This document shows, piece by piece, positions 25,954 through 34,799 of a stretch of DNA of 64,000 nucleotides; the first letter of the stretch is position 1; each line of letters opens with the position of its first letter. The stretch comes from Nocardioides lijunqiniae (lineage in GTDB: Bacteria; Actinomycetota; Actinomycetes; Propionibacteriales; Nocardioidaceae): positions 1-64,000 of the forward strand of contig NZ_JACJGM010000022.1 of NCBI RefSeq assembly GCF_015024225.1. Direction: 5' to 3'. The notes beneath the pieces were generated by a model. The model had not been told where the DNA came from. It made no database searches and saw nothing but the letters and a program-made list of their open reading frames with translations. Both the position numbers and the translations under genes were made by a program.

Positions 25954-27332
25954 CCGAGCAGGACCGGCACGGAGAGCACCGACACGTAGTAGGCCATGCA
26001 CTGGACGCCCACGTGCATGCCGATCACCTTGTTCAGGATGCCGCCGATCAGGCCGACGGTGAGCATCACGATGACGCCGTAGAAGCCGCCCTCGTACATC
26101 GCCACGACGAGCACGAGACCGGCGAAGGCCCCGATGACTGCCTCGTGGCTCAGGCGCCGCGCCACGAAGAGCGCAGCACCGCGCGCGTAGCGGACCGTGA
26201 GGGGGTAGGCGACGAGACCCGCGAGCACGACGCCGACGAGACCGAAGATCAGGAACTGCGGCGCGGTGAGCATCGTGTGCAGGTTGTTCAGCTCGACCCC
26301 GTCGCCCCCCACGGTGTAGACCGGCGGTGCGTTGAACAGCGGGGCGGCGGCCCCGGCCGCGATCGGGCTCAGCGGAAGGCCGATCGCCACCAGCGGGATC
26401 AGCGTCTCGGCGAGGTAGGTGGAGTCGGTGACGCCGTTGCGGACCGAGATCACCCGGGTCAGGCGCTGGTAGGCGTGCTTGACGCGGGAGCCCACGACGT
26501 CGCCGACCAGGATGGCCATCGCCAGCGGGCTGACGACGAACGTCAGGCTGGTGACGGTGGCGGCGACGGCGGTGTCCCGGGTCTCCTTGCGGTTGAGCAC
26601 GGTGAGCGGGTTCGGCATCCGTCGGCGGCCCGGCTCCGCTGCCTCGGGGGCGAGCCAGAAGGTCGGGCGGCGGTCGCGCACCAGCGACTGGCGGGTCAGG
26701 GGCGAGGACAGGCCGACGAGGTCGATGATCATCGGCCCGATCGCCAGGCCCACGAAGAAGCTGATCGCCAGCGTCTTGCCGGTCTCGGACAGCACGTAGC
26801 TGTTGAGCCCGGTGATCATGGCGGTGAGCGGCACCAGGGCCAGGACGGAGGCCCAGCGACCTCGCGAGAGGTAGGCGATCGCGATCGCGATCACCGGGAA
26901 GAGGTACGGCACGACCTCGCGGAGGTCGTCGGCGACGTTCGCCAGCAGGCTGGCGGCGAGGACCGCCACGGGCACGGCGATCAGCGCCGCGATGAGGGCC
27001 GCGGAGATCATCTTGCGCAGCGCGACGTGCGGGACGCCCAGGCGGCGCAGGTAGGTGGCCTCCTCCATCACCGCGATCGCCATGGTGTCGCCGGGGATGC
27101 CGAGCAGCGTCGTCGGCACCGCGTGGGTCATGTGCTTCGCCGCGGCCCCGGCGATGAAGAACGTCAGGACCCCCGCCGGTGGGACGCCCAGCAGCACCAC
27201 GGCCAGCGTGAGCGGCGCCAGCGTGGCGGTCTCGTCGGTGCCGGACACCAGGCCGAGCAACGAGAAGATCACCGCACCGGCGAGCCCGGCGAGCAGCGCG
27301 GCGGTCAGGCCGTCGAGCACCTCGAGGCTCAT
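25950..27332 (-). CDS. TctA-like carboxylate permease, divergent subfamily
   Basis: The 460-residue membrane protein has about eleven TM segments and TctA-type features (HAVPTTLLGIPGDTMAIAVMEEATYLR, and in the second half TLIPLVAIGLPLSPIAAGAAAPLFN). It is shorter than the TctA at 11684 and differs in sequence. No TctB or TctC gene accompanies it; instead a small two-TM protein lies just upstream. It probably carries a di- or hydroxy-carboxylate that feeds the operon, with or without an unlinked binding protein. Confidence 0.75.
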   Translation of the reverse strand: MSLEVLDGLTAALLAGLAGAVIFSLLGLVSGTDETATLAPLTLAVVLLGVPPAGVLTFFIAGAAAKHMTHAVPTTLLGIPGDTMAIAVMEEATYLRRLGVPHVALRKMISAALIAALIAVPVAVLAASLLANVADDLREVVPYLFPVIAIAIAYLSRGRWASVLALVPLTAMITGLNSYVLSETGKTLAISFFVGLAIGPMIIDLVGLSSPLTRQSLVRDRRPTFWLAPEAAEPGRRRMPNPLTVLNRKETRDTAVAATVTSLTFVVSPLAMAILVGDVVGSRVKHAYQRLTRVISVRNGVTDSTYLAETLIPLVAIGLPLSPIAAGAAAPLFNAPPVYTVGGDGVELNNLHTMLTAPQFLIFGLVGVVLAGLVAYPLTVRYARGAALFVARRLSHEAVIGAFAGLVLVVAMYEGGFYGVIVMLTVGLIGGILNKVIGMHVGVQCMAYYVSVLSVPVLLG

Positions 27333-27835
27333 GCCGTGCCTCCCCGGGGGCTCGTGGCGGCAGACCCGGCGTCCACGTCGTCGCCGGCGGCCTGCGCGGC
27401 CGTGCGCCGCTCCGCCTCGGCGAACACGTCGTACAGCCCGAGCCGGCGCATCTCCTCCTGCTCGGACTCGCTGAGCGCGTCCAGGGTGCCGAGGCCGAGG
27501 GGCAGCTGGGCGAGCTCCATGGCCGCCGCGATCTGCTCCTCCGGGTCGAGCTGGCGCTCGGTCACGATGCGCTTCGGCTCGAAGAGGCGCGCCGAGATGA
27601 CGGCGGCGACCAGGCAGGCGGCGAGTCCGGTGAGCATCGCGTAGGTGCGGGCGAGGTCCTGGTTGTCCATCGTGGACGTGAAGAGCTCGCGGGCGCCGAG
27701 GAACGACGGGACGCTCAGCAGCACCCCGAGGGCGACGGCGATCTTGACGTGCCGCTCGTCGACGGTGTCACCCCAGACCTCGACGAGGTGGGAGTCGTCC
27801 TGTGTCTGGGCGCGACGGTCTGATGGGTCGTTCAA
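27329..27835 (-). CDS. Small two-TM protein encoded with a TctA-like permease
   Basis: I do not recognise a named family. The 168-residue reading starts at TTG 27835, which is preceded by AGGAGA at 4 bases; no ATG or GTG fits between the aldehyde dehydrogenase stop and the first hydrophobic segment. Two TM segments are seen (VKIAVALGVLLSVPSFLG and YAMLTGLAACLVAAVISA) and then a long, charged cytoplasmic tail with many Glu and Ala. It overlaps the permease by 4 bases. It could replace TctB as the small subunit of this carrier. Confidence 0.65.
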   Translation of the reverse strand: MNDPSDRRAQTQDDSHLVEVWGDTVDERHVKIAVALGVLLSVPSFLGARELFTSTMDNQDLARTYAMLTGLAACLVAAVISARLFEPKRIVTERQLDPEEQIAAAMELAQLPLGLGTLDALSESEQEEMRRLGLYDVFAEAERRTAAQAAGDDVDAGSAATSPRGGTA

Positions 27836-27893
27836 CGTGTCTCCTGCGGAGTCTCGAACGTGGACGGTTGCGGACGGTGGGTGGCGCGGGCTC

Positions 27894-29393
27894 TCAGGCC
27901 CCGGCGACGTCGACGAACAACGTGCGGGTCCGGGTGAACTCGCGCAGCGACTCCACGCCCTTCTCGCGGCCGTAGCCGCTGTCGCGCGAGCCACCGAACG
28001 GCAGCTCGACCCCGCCGCCGGGGGCGTAGCCGTTGATGTAGGCCTGGCCGACGTCGAGCGAGCGCGCCGTGCGGATGGCCCGGTCGATGTCGCGGCACCA
28101 CACCGCGCCGGACAACCCGTAACGGCTGTTGTGCGCGGCCGTGACGGCGTCGACGTCGGACCCGACGGTGGTCACCGCCAGCACGGGGCCGAACACCTCC
28201 TCGGAGAACAGCTCGGTGGCCTGGGCGACCTCGTCGAACAGCGTCGGCGCCACGAAGTAGCCGCGCAGGCCGTCGACCGTCGGGGACTGCGCGATGATCC
28301 GCGCGCCCGCGTCGGTGGCCCTCTCCACGAAGCCGCCGATGCGCTCGGCCTGCGGTCCCGACACGACCGGGCCCACGGTGGGGTCGCCGAGGCCGGGGCC
28401 CATCGTCGCGTCCGTGAAGTACGGCGTGAGCGCGCGCACGAGCTCGCCGTGCAGCGACTCGTGCACGATGACGCGGGTGCCGGCGGTGCAGGTCTGGCCG
28501 GCGTGCAGCAGCAGCGCGCGGGCGATGACCGGGGCGGCGCGCTCGACGTCGGCGCCCTCGAGCACCAGGTGGGCGGACTTGCCGCCGAGCTCCAGCAGGG
28601 AGGGGCGTCCGCGGTCTGCGCAGGCGCGGGCCACGGCGCGCCCGGTGGCGACGGAGCCGGTGAAGGAGACGTGGTCGACGTCTGGGTGCGCGGTCAGGGC
28701 GGAGCCGGCCTCGGCGCCGCCGGGCACGACGTTCAGCACGCCGGCGGGGATGCCGGCCTCGCGCGCCAGCCGGGCGTAGGCCAGCGCCACCAGGGGCGCC
28801 TCGTCGGCCGGCTTGACGACGGTCGCGTTGCCGGCCGCGAGGGCCGCGCCGACGGAGCGGGCGGTGATCTGCGCGGGGTAGTTCCACGGCACGATGTGGG
28901 CGGTGACGCCGTGCGGCTCGCGCTCGACGACGGCCAGCGATCGTGGCCCGAGCGGGATGGAGTCGCCCAGGAAGCCCTCGATCACGGAGCCGTAGAACTC
29001 GAAGTAGCGGGCGGCCGCGGTGATGTCGGCCCGTCCCTGCGCGAGCGGCTTGCCGGTGTCGCGGGTCTCGAGACGCGCCAGCACCTCGGCGTCGCGGCGC
29101 ACGAGCGCGCCCAGCTGACGCAGCCGCGCGCCGCGCTCGGACGGCGCCAGCGCGGCCCACGCCGGGGCGGCGGCACGCGCGGCGGCGACGGCCCGGTCGA
29201 CCTCGGCCGGGGACGCGGTGCCCACGCTGGCCAGGACGTCGGTGGTCGCCGGGTCCAGGTCGTCGTTCCAGTGCTCGGGGTCCTGGAGCTCGCCGCCGAT
29301 GTCGAGCGGGAAGCGCTCGGGCAGCGCGGCGTCGTGGTCCTGCAGGGCGTCGTGCAGGGAGCCGAGGCCCGCCTCGGTCGTGTGCGTGCTCAC
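27894..29393 (-). CDS. NAD(P)-dependent aldehyde dehydrogenase
   Basis: A 499-residue aldehyde dehydrogenase with IVPWNYPAQITARSVGAAL near residue 155, the Lys in VVKPADEAPL, GFTGSVATG-like VSFTGSVATGRAV, general-base Glu in LELGGKSAHLV and nucleophile Cys in HAGQTCTAGTR. It resembles betaine-aldehyde-type enzymes. It starts at GTG 29393, overlapping the stop of the alcohol dehydrogenase gene, which suggests sequential oxidation of an alcohol to an aldehyde and then an acid. Confidence 0.9.
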   Translation of the reverse strand: MSTHTTEAGLGSLHDALQDHDAALPERFPLDIGGELQDPEHWNDDLDPATTDVLASVGTASPAEVDRAVAAARAAAPAWAALAPSERGARLRQLGALVRRDAEVLARLETRDTGKPLAQGRADITAAARYFEFYGSVIEGFLGDSIPLGPRSLAVVEREPHGVTAHIVPWNYPAQITARSVGAALAAGNATVVKPADEAPLVALAYARLAREAGIPAGVLNVVPGGAEAGSALTAHPDVDHVSFTGSVATGRAVARACADRGRPSLLELGGKSAHLVLEGADVERAAPVIARALLLHAGQTCTAGTRVIVHESLHGELVRALTPYFTDATMGPGLGDPTVGPVVSGPQAERIGGFVERATDAGARIIAQSPTVDGLRGYFVAPTLFDEVAQATELFSEEVFGPVLAVTTVGSDVDAVTAAHNSRYGLSGAVWCRDIDRAIRTARSLDVGQAYINGYAPGGGVELPFGGSRDSGYGREKGVESLREFTRTRTLFVDVAGA

Positions 29394-30520
29394 GTGTGGT
29401 CCTCTCGCGTGGGGTGCAGTCTCGGGTCGATCACCGGCTTGATCTCCTCCATGCGCCGCATGGCGGCCATGGCGTCGGCCAGCTGGTGCAGGCCGTAGGC
29501 GTTGCCGAGCATCCGGCTCCAGTCGAAGCGGTCGCGGTAGCGCTCGAGGAGCTGCATGGCGACGTGGTAGTCGCCGATCTCGCCGCTCATCGAGCCGACC
29601 ATCGTGATGCCGCGGGTCACCAGGGTGGCGACGTTGATCGGCTGCGGGTCGCCGCCGAGGGTGCCCATGACGACGTAGCGGCCGTTGCGGGCCATCATCG
29701 CCACGCCCTCGGAGACGGCGCCGGGAGCGCCGGCGAGCTCGAAGGCGACCGAGGCGCCGCGGCCGGTCACGCGCAGCACCTCCTCGATGCGGTCGGCGGG
29801 GTCGCCGGCCGGGTCGACGAGCACCGTGTCGGTGGCGCCCCACTCCCGCGCCAGCTCGAGCCGGTCATCGGGGCCACCGACCACGACCAGCTTGCGCGGG
29901 TCGTGGAGCGAGGCCATGGCGGTCGCGAAGAGGCCGAGCGGTCCGGCCCCCTGCACGACGACGGTGTCGGTCGTGTCGATCGGTCCCGCCAGCGACATGG
30001 CCCGTACGACGGTCCGCAGCGCGCAGCTGCCCGCCGAGGCCCAGCCGGACTCGACCGCGTCGGGCACCCGCACCCGACCGGCCTCCGCGCGCACCACCCC
30101 GTACTCCGCGAAGGTGCCGGTGAAGTGCGGCGGCACGGCGCAGCTGGTGAGGTAGGCGATGAAGCGCTTCGAGCAGAGCACCGGCTGGCGCTCCACCGTG
30201 CACTCGTGGCAGTGGCCGCACGGCACGTGGGCCCAGACGACGCGGTCGCCGACGGCCAGCTGCTGGCCGACGCTGTCGACCTCGGCGCCGTCGCCGATCT
30301 GCACGATCCGGCCGGTCATCTCGTGACCGAGGATCAGCGGCGGGTCGACGGGTAGGGCGAGGTGGCCCTGCCAGGCGTGGACGTCGGAGCCGCACACGGT
30401 GGCGGTCTCGATCTCCACGACCAGCTGGCCCGCCGTCGCCGTGGGCGTCGGGAACTCCTGCACCTCGAAGTCGGCGCCGTAGTCGCTCATGACGGCCGCG
30501 CGGCCGGTCCCGGCGCTCAT
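29390..30520 (-). CDS. Zinc-dependent medium-chain alcohol dehydrogenase
   Basis: The 376-residue protein has the catalytic zinc Cys and His in TVCGSDVHAW and LILGHEMTGRI, a four-Cys structural zinc loop (CGHCHECTVERQPVLC), and an NAD-binding Rossmann fold (VVVQGAGPLGLFATAMA). It is closest in layout to threonine/sorbitol dehydrogenase-like MDR enzymes. It overlaps the cupin gene before it and the aldehyde dehydrogenase after it by 4 bases. Likely substrate: the alcohol imported by the Rbs-like ABC system in the same operon. Confidence 0.9.
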   Translation of the reverse strand: MSAGTGRAAVMSDYGADFEVQEFPTPTATAGQLVVEIETATVCGSDVHAWQGHLALPVDPPLILGHEMTGRIVQIGDGAEVDSVGQQLAVGDRVVWAHVPCGHCHECTVERQPVLCSKRFIAYLTSCAVPPHFTGTFAEYGVVRAEAGRVRVPDAVESGWASAGSCALRTVVRAMSLAGPIDTTDTVVVQGAGPLGLFATAMASLHDPRKLVVVGGPDDRLELAREWGATDTVLVDPAGDPADRIEEVLRVTGRGASVAFELAGAPGAVSEGVAMMARNGRYVVMGTLGGDPQPINVATLVTRGITMVGSMSGEIGDYHVAMQLLERYRDRFDWSRMLGNAYGLHQLADAMAAMRRMEEIKPVIDPRLHPTREDHT

Positions 30521-31059
30521 GCGTCGCCCTCCCGCCGGGCGCCCGAGAGCACGAACAGCATCTCCACCGGGGCGTCGGACCGGTTGGTCCAGCTGTGGGC
30601 GGTGCCGTTCTGCACGACGGTGTCACCGGCGTGCAGCACGGTCTCGACCCCGTCGGTCGTGCCGAGCACGACCTCGCCCGAGAGCACCATCGCCACGTCG
30701 GTGGTGTCGGAGGTGTGGATGCCGGGCTGGTCGTCCCGGTAGGTCTCGAGCAGCCCCGGGAAGGAGGCCCGGGCGTGGGCCTGGGCCTCCTCCGAGTCGG
30801 CGCCCTCGGGCGCCTCGAAGCCGGCCGGCGGCAGCGTGAAGGTGACGAACCGGAGACCCCCGACGGGCGGGAAGTGCTGCGTCCAGCGCGGCTCCTCGCC
30901 GTCGTCGGGGTAGGTGCGGGGCTCGTCGGTGCCCCACAGGTACAGCATCTCGACGCCCGGCAGCCCGGGCGAGGTGAGCGGGTCGACCAGACGGTCGCTC
31001 GCGACCCGGGACTCCCCCTCGGCCGTGTGGCCGGTGATGATGCGTCGTCGGCTCGTCAT
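30517..31059 (-). CDS. Cupin-domain protein
   Basis: The 180-residue protein has a single cupin barrel in its C-terminal half: the first motif lies around GIHTSDTTDVAMVLSGEV and the second around HAGDTVVQNGTAHSWTNRSD. The usual HxH of motif 1 is reduced to a single His, and an Asp/Thr-rich segment replaces the other ligands. It could be a small isomerase or a ligand-binding accessory protein. ATG 31059 follows GAGGAGG. Its catalytic role in this operon is not known. Confidence 0.8.
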   Translation of the reverse strand: MTSRRRIITGHTAEGESRVASDRLVDPLTSPGLPGVEMLYLWGTDEPRTYPDDGEEPRWTQHFPPVGGLRFVTFTLPPAGFEAPEGADSEEAQAHARASFPGLLETYRDDQPGIHTSDTTDVAMVLSGEVVLGTTDGVETVLHAGDTVVQNGTAHSWTNRSDAPVEMLFVLSGARREGDA

Positions 31060-31121
31060 CGTTCCTCCTCGGTGCAGTGCTTGATGGTGGCGCGGTGCGC
31101 CGCCCGGCTGGTCGCAGGGGG

Positions 31122-32201
31122 TCACTCCGCTGCGACGTCGTACTCGTCGGCCCACTTCTCCAGGAACGGCGCGAGCGCCTCGTCCTGGGAGACCGGGCCG
31201 TTCTGCTCGCCCGGGGGCAGGTTGTCCTGGGTCACCACGACGTACTCGTAGTCCTCGGCGCCCTCGTCGGTGATCTCGGCGCCGGAGTCGAAGTAGGCCA
31301 GCAGCTTGTCGATGGCGACCAGCGGGCTGGAGATCATGTCGCCGTCGGCGAGGCCCAGCACCAGGTCGGGGTTCTTGCGCATCAGCGGCGTGCTGATGGC
31401 GTCGGAGTAGTAGGAGTAGACCTTGACGTCCTCGCGGTCCGCGGACTTGATCGCGCTCAGCGTCGCGGCGGTCCACAGGTCGAAGATCGGGACGATCGCG
31501 GCGAGGTCGGGGTTCTGGTTGAGCAGCGTCGCGGCGTTCTTCTGCCCAGCGCTGAAGTCGAAGCCGGTCTCGAGCGGCTCGACGACCTCGACGCCGGCCT
31601 CCTCGAGCACCTCCGTCAGGGCCTCCGTGCGCTGCACCGCCGAGGCGAGGGCGGTGGTCGTCAGCATGCCGACCTGGTCGCCCGGCTTCAGCTGCTCGAG
31701 CATCAGCTCCGCGAGGGGACCGGTCAGGCCCTCCTCGTCCTCGCCGATGTAGGTGAGGCCGAGGTCCTCGTCGAGGCTGTCGTCGACGGCCGAGCCGACC
31801 ATCAGCACCGGGATGCCCTTCGCCTTGGCCTGCAGCAGACCGGCGCGGGCGGTCGAGGGGGTGACGGCGGACATGACGATCGCGTCCACGCCGGAGGTCA
31901 CCAGGCTGGACACGCCGGAGGCGGCCTTGGCCGGGTCGCCCTGGGTGTCGACGGTCTTCATCTCCCAGCCGATGTGCTCCACCGCGGCCTCACCGGCCTG
32001 GTAGAGCCGCTGCTGGTAGGAGCCGGCGAGCGTGCCGTCGACCCAGCCGATGGTCTTGCCCTCGATGCCGCCGCCGGCGGAGTCGCCGCCACCGCCGCCG
32101 CCGTCCTCGGACGAGCCGCAGCCTGCGAGCGCCGCCATGGCCGAGAGGGCGGTGAGTGCTGCGAGCGCGGTCCTGACCCGGCTCCTGGACGTTCCCTGCA
32201 T
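31122..32201 (-). CDS. Sugar-type ABC transporter substrate-binding lipoprotein (RbsB-like)
   Basis: The 359-residue protein has a lipoprotein signal peptide ending AALAGCGSS (Cys near residue 22), a Ser/Gly/Glu linker and a periplasmic-binding-protein type I fold (IGWVDGTLAGSYQQRLYQAGEAA at the start; VTSGVDAIVMSAVTP; IPVLMVGSAVDD). It captures the substrate for the RbsA/RbsC-like genes upstream in the transcript. Binding-pocket residues are not close enough to ribose binders to assume a sugar. ATG 32201 follows AGGAGA. Confidence 0.88.
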   Translation of the reverse strand: MQGTSRSRVRTALAALTALSAMAALAGCGSSEDGGGGGGDSAGGGIEGKTIGWVDGTLAGSYQQRLYQAGEAAVEHIGWEMKTVDTQGDPAKAASGVSSLVTSGVDAIVMSAVTPSTARAGLLQAKAKGIPVLMVGSAVDDSLDEDLGLTYIGEDEEGLTGPLAELMLEQLKPGDQVGMLTTTALASAVQRTEALTEVLEEAGVEVVEPLETGFDFSAGQKNAATLLNQNPDLAAIVPIFDLWTAATLSAIKSADREDVKVYSYYSDAISTPLMRKNPDLVLGLADGDMISSPLVAIDKLLAYFDSGAEITDEGAEDYEYVVVTQDNLPPGEQNGPVSQDEALAPFLEKWADEYDVAAE

Positions 32202-32241
32202 GTCGATCTCCTGTGTCAGATGAAAAGGGCGTCTCGGTCGA

Positions 32242-33786
32242 TCAGCCCGTGGTGGCAGGGGCACTCCCGGTCATCGCCCCGACAAGCTCGTACTCGGACA
32301 GGTCCTCGGCCCGGCTGGTCAGCTCGACCCGGCCGCGGCGCAGCACGACGACGCGGTCGCAGATCTCCAGCAGCTCCTCGGGCTCGCTGGAGCCGACGAG
32401 CAGCCCCAGCCCCTCGGCCGCGAGCGAGCGCAGGAGCGCGTGCAGCTCGGCCCGGGCGGCGATGTCGACGCCCACCGTCGGGTCCTCGAGGAGGAGGAAG
32501 CGGGGGCCGGCGAGCAGCTTGGCCGCGACCAGCACGCGCTGCTGGTTGCCGCCGGAGAGCTGGCCCATCCGGCGCTCGGCGACCGGACGCAGCGAGAGGC
32601 GGTCGACGATGTCGGCCGAGCGGCGGCGGATGGAGGAGGTCGAGACAACCCCGCGGCGCCCGCACGCGGCGAGTGCCGGCAGGGCGACGTTCTCCAGCAC
32701 GGGCTCGGTGGTCATCGCCGCCGAGCGTCGCGAGGCCGGCAGCAGGCCGATGCCCAGGCGGGTGGCGGAGCGCTCCGAGGTCACGGTGCGCTCACCGACG
32801 CGGATGCTGCCGGAGGCGGCGCGGCGGCGGCCCGCGAGGTGCTCGAAGACCTCGGCGACGCCCGAGCCGGGCAGGCCGGCGATGCCGACGACCTCGCCGG
32901 GCCGGACGTCGAGGTCGAGGCCGTCGAGGCGCTCGCCCTTCAGGTCGCGGGCCTGCAGGGCGCCGGCGTGGTCGTCGAGGGCGACGACGGCCGCGGTGTC
33001 GGGCACCCGCGGCTTGGGCATCGCGCTCTCGGGCCCGGTGATGGCGGCGACCAGCCGGTCGTGGGTGACCTCGGCGCCGTCCATGACGTCGATGACCTCG
33101 CCGTCGGCCAGCGCCGTGACCCGGTCGCAGGCCTCCTGCACCTCGTCGAAGCGGTGGCTGATGAAGACGATCCCGAGGCCGCGGTCGCGCAGCCGGCGCA
33201 CGACCGACAGCACGCGCGCGCTGTCGTCGGCGTTCATGGCGGCGGTCGGCTCGTCGAGGATCAGCACCCGTGCCTCGCGGTGCAGCGCCTGCGCGAGCAG
33301 CACGACGCGCTGCCAGGAGACCGGGAGGTCGCGCACCCGCGCCCGGACGTCGATCGGGAGGCCGAGGCCCTCCGTGAGCTCGCGCACCCGGCGCTCCGCC
33401 GTACGACGGGCGAGCACGCCGCCGCGTCCGGGCTCCGCGCCGAAGGTGACGACCTCGGTGACGGTCATGTCCATCGGCATGACGATCTCCTGCGGCACCG
33501 CCACGATCCCGTGCGCGAGCGCGTCGGCGGGCGTGCGCAGGTCGACGGGTCGCCCGTCGAGCAGCACCCGGCCGCCGTCGGCGTGGACGCGTCCGGCGAG
33601 GACGTTGACCAGCGTGCTCTTGCCGGCGCCGTTGCGGCCGATGAGGCCGTCGACCCGTCCGGCGACGACGTCGAGCGAGGCGCCGCGCAGCACCGTGACC
33701 GGGCCGTAGCGCTTGACGACCGCGTCGGCGCGCAGCAGCTCCTGCCCGGCAGTGTCGGCGGTGACGGGAGTGGCGGGGGCGCTCAC
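32242..33786 (-). CDS. Sugar-type ABC transporter ATPase, two fused domains (RbsA-like)
   Basis: The 514-residue protein has two ATPase domains. The first has Walker A GRNGAGKST near residue 49 and Walker B VLILDEPTAAM. The second has the degenerate Walker A (GLPGSGVAEV) normal for RbsA/MglA, a full signature LSGGNQQRVLVA and Walker B LLLEDPTVGVD. The start is GTG 33786, overlapping the permease stop. It powers the import system with the adjacent permease and lipoprotein. Confidence 0.92.
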   Translation of the reverse strand: MSAPATPVTADTAGQELLRADAVVKRYGPVTVLRGASLDVVAGRVDGLIGRNGAGKSTLVNVLAGRVHADGGRVLLDGRPVDLRTPADALAHGIVAVPQEIVMPMDMTVTEVVTFGAEPGRGGVLARRTAERRVRELTEGLGLPIDVRARVRDLPVSWQRVVLLAQALHREARVLILDEPTAAMNADDSARVLSVVRRLRDRGLGIVFISHRFDEVQEACDRVTALADGEVIDVMDGAEVTHDRLVAAITGPESAMPKPRVPDTAAVVALDDHAGALQARDLKGERLDGLDLDVRPGEVVGIAGLPGSGVAEVFEHLAGRRRAASGSIRVGERTVTSERSATRLGIGLLPASRRSAAMTTEPVLENVALPALAACGRRGVVSTSSIRRRSADIVDRLSLRPVAERRMGQLSGGNQQRVLVAAKLLAGPRFLLLEDPTVGVDIAARAELHALLRSLAAEGLGLLVGSSEPEELLEICDRVVVLRRGRVELTSRAEDLSEYELVGAMTGSAPATTG

Positions 33787-34799
33787 TGCTTGCGCTCCTG
33801 GCGCGCGAGCACCACCGCGGCGAGCAGCACGGCGCCCTCGATGAGCTGGATGACCGCGGCCTTCTGGTCCATCATCGTCAGCCCGCGCTCCAGCAGCGCG
33901 ATGAACGCGACGCCGAAGAGCGTGGCGCCGGGGCCGAAGCGGCCGCGCCCGACGATGGCCGCGCCGAGGAACACCGCGGAGTAGGGCGGCAGCAGCAGGC
34001 CGGCGCCGCTGTTGGGGAAGTACGAGCCACCCTGCGAGGTGACGTAGACGCCCGCGAGGCCGGCGACCAGGCCGAGCGCGACGAACGCCGCCAGCCGCAC
34101 CTGGCTGACCGAGATCCCGGCGAGCGAGACGGCGGTCGGGTTGAGGCCGGTGGCGCGCAGCTTGCGGCCGAAGGTCGTGTAGGACACCAGGAAGATGCTG
34201 AGCAGGACCAGCGCGAGCGCGATCCACGTGGAGACCGGCAGGCCGAACCGCTCGGTCAGCGTCAGGTCGAGGTAGCCGATCGGGATGTTCTCGGCGATCG
34301 TGTTGTTGTCCGTCATCAGCTGCTCGAGGCCGGTCGCGGCGGAGCCGGCGGCGAGCGTGGCGATGAACGCCGGCGCGCGGCCCCAGGCCACGGCGATGCC
34401 GTTGACGACGCCCACGCCCGCGCCGACCAGGATCGCCGCGCCCGCGGCCACCCACGGCGACTGCCCGTGGTCCGACATCAGCAGGATGCTCACCGCGCCG
34501 GCGAGCGCCAGCGTCGAGGCGAAGGACAGGTCGAACTCCCCGATCACCAGCACGAACGTCACGCCGAGCGCGAGGACAAGCAGCACCGACTGCTGCACGA
34601 GGACCGACTTCAGGTTCTCGCTCGTCAGGTAGGTCTCGGGCAGGCGCAGGTGGAAGTAGCCCACGAGCAGCACCAGGAACAGCACCGCGATGGCGGGCCG
34701 GTTGGTCACCGCGCGGCGCCAGGCCGGCGTCCGCTCGGGTCCGGCCTCGGTCGTCGACGACGTCGGCGCCGGGGTCTTCGACAGGCTCTCAGTCGACAT
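33783..34799 (-). CDS. Sugar-type ABC transporter permease (RbsC-like)
   Basis: The 338-residue membrane protein has about nine or ten TM segments. The BPD_transp_2 family pattern is present: ALGVTFVLVIGEFDLSFAS, NGIAVAWGRAPAFIATLA, the cytoplasmic loop TTFGRKLRATGLNPTAVSLAGI, and GRFGPGATLFGVAFIALLERGL. Only one permease gene is present, so it probably forms a homodimer. It overlaps the CoA transferase gene by 11 bases. Confidence 0.92.
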   Translation of the reverse strand: MSTESLSKTPAPTSSTTEAGPERTPAWRRAVTNRPAIAVLFLVLLVGYFHLRLPETYLTSENLKSVLVQQSVLLVLALGVTFVLVIGEFDLSFASTLALAGAVSILLMSDHGQSPWVAAGAAILVGAGVGVVNGIAVAWGRAPAFIATLAAGSAATGLEQLMTDNNTIAENIPIGYLDLTLTERFGLPVSTWIALALVLLSIFLVSYTTFGRKLRATGLNPTAVSLAGISVSQVRLAAFVALGLVAGLAGVYVTSQGGSYFPNSGAGLLLPPYSAVFLGAAIVGRGRFGPGATLFGVAFIALLERGLTMMDQKAAVIQLIEGAVLLAAVVLARQERKQ

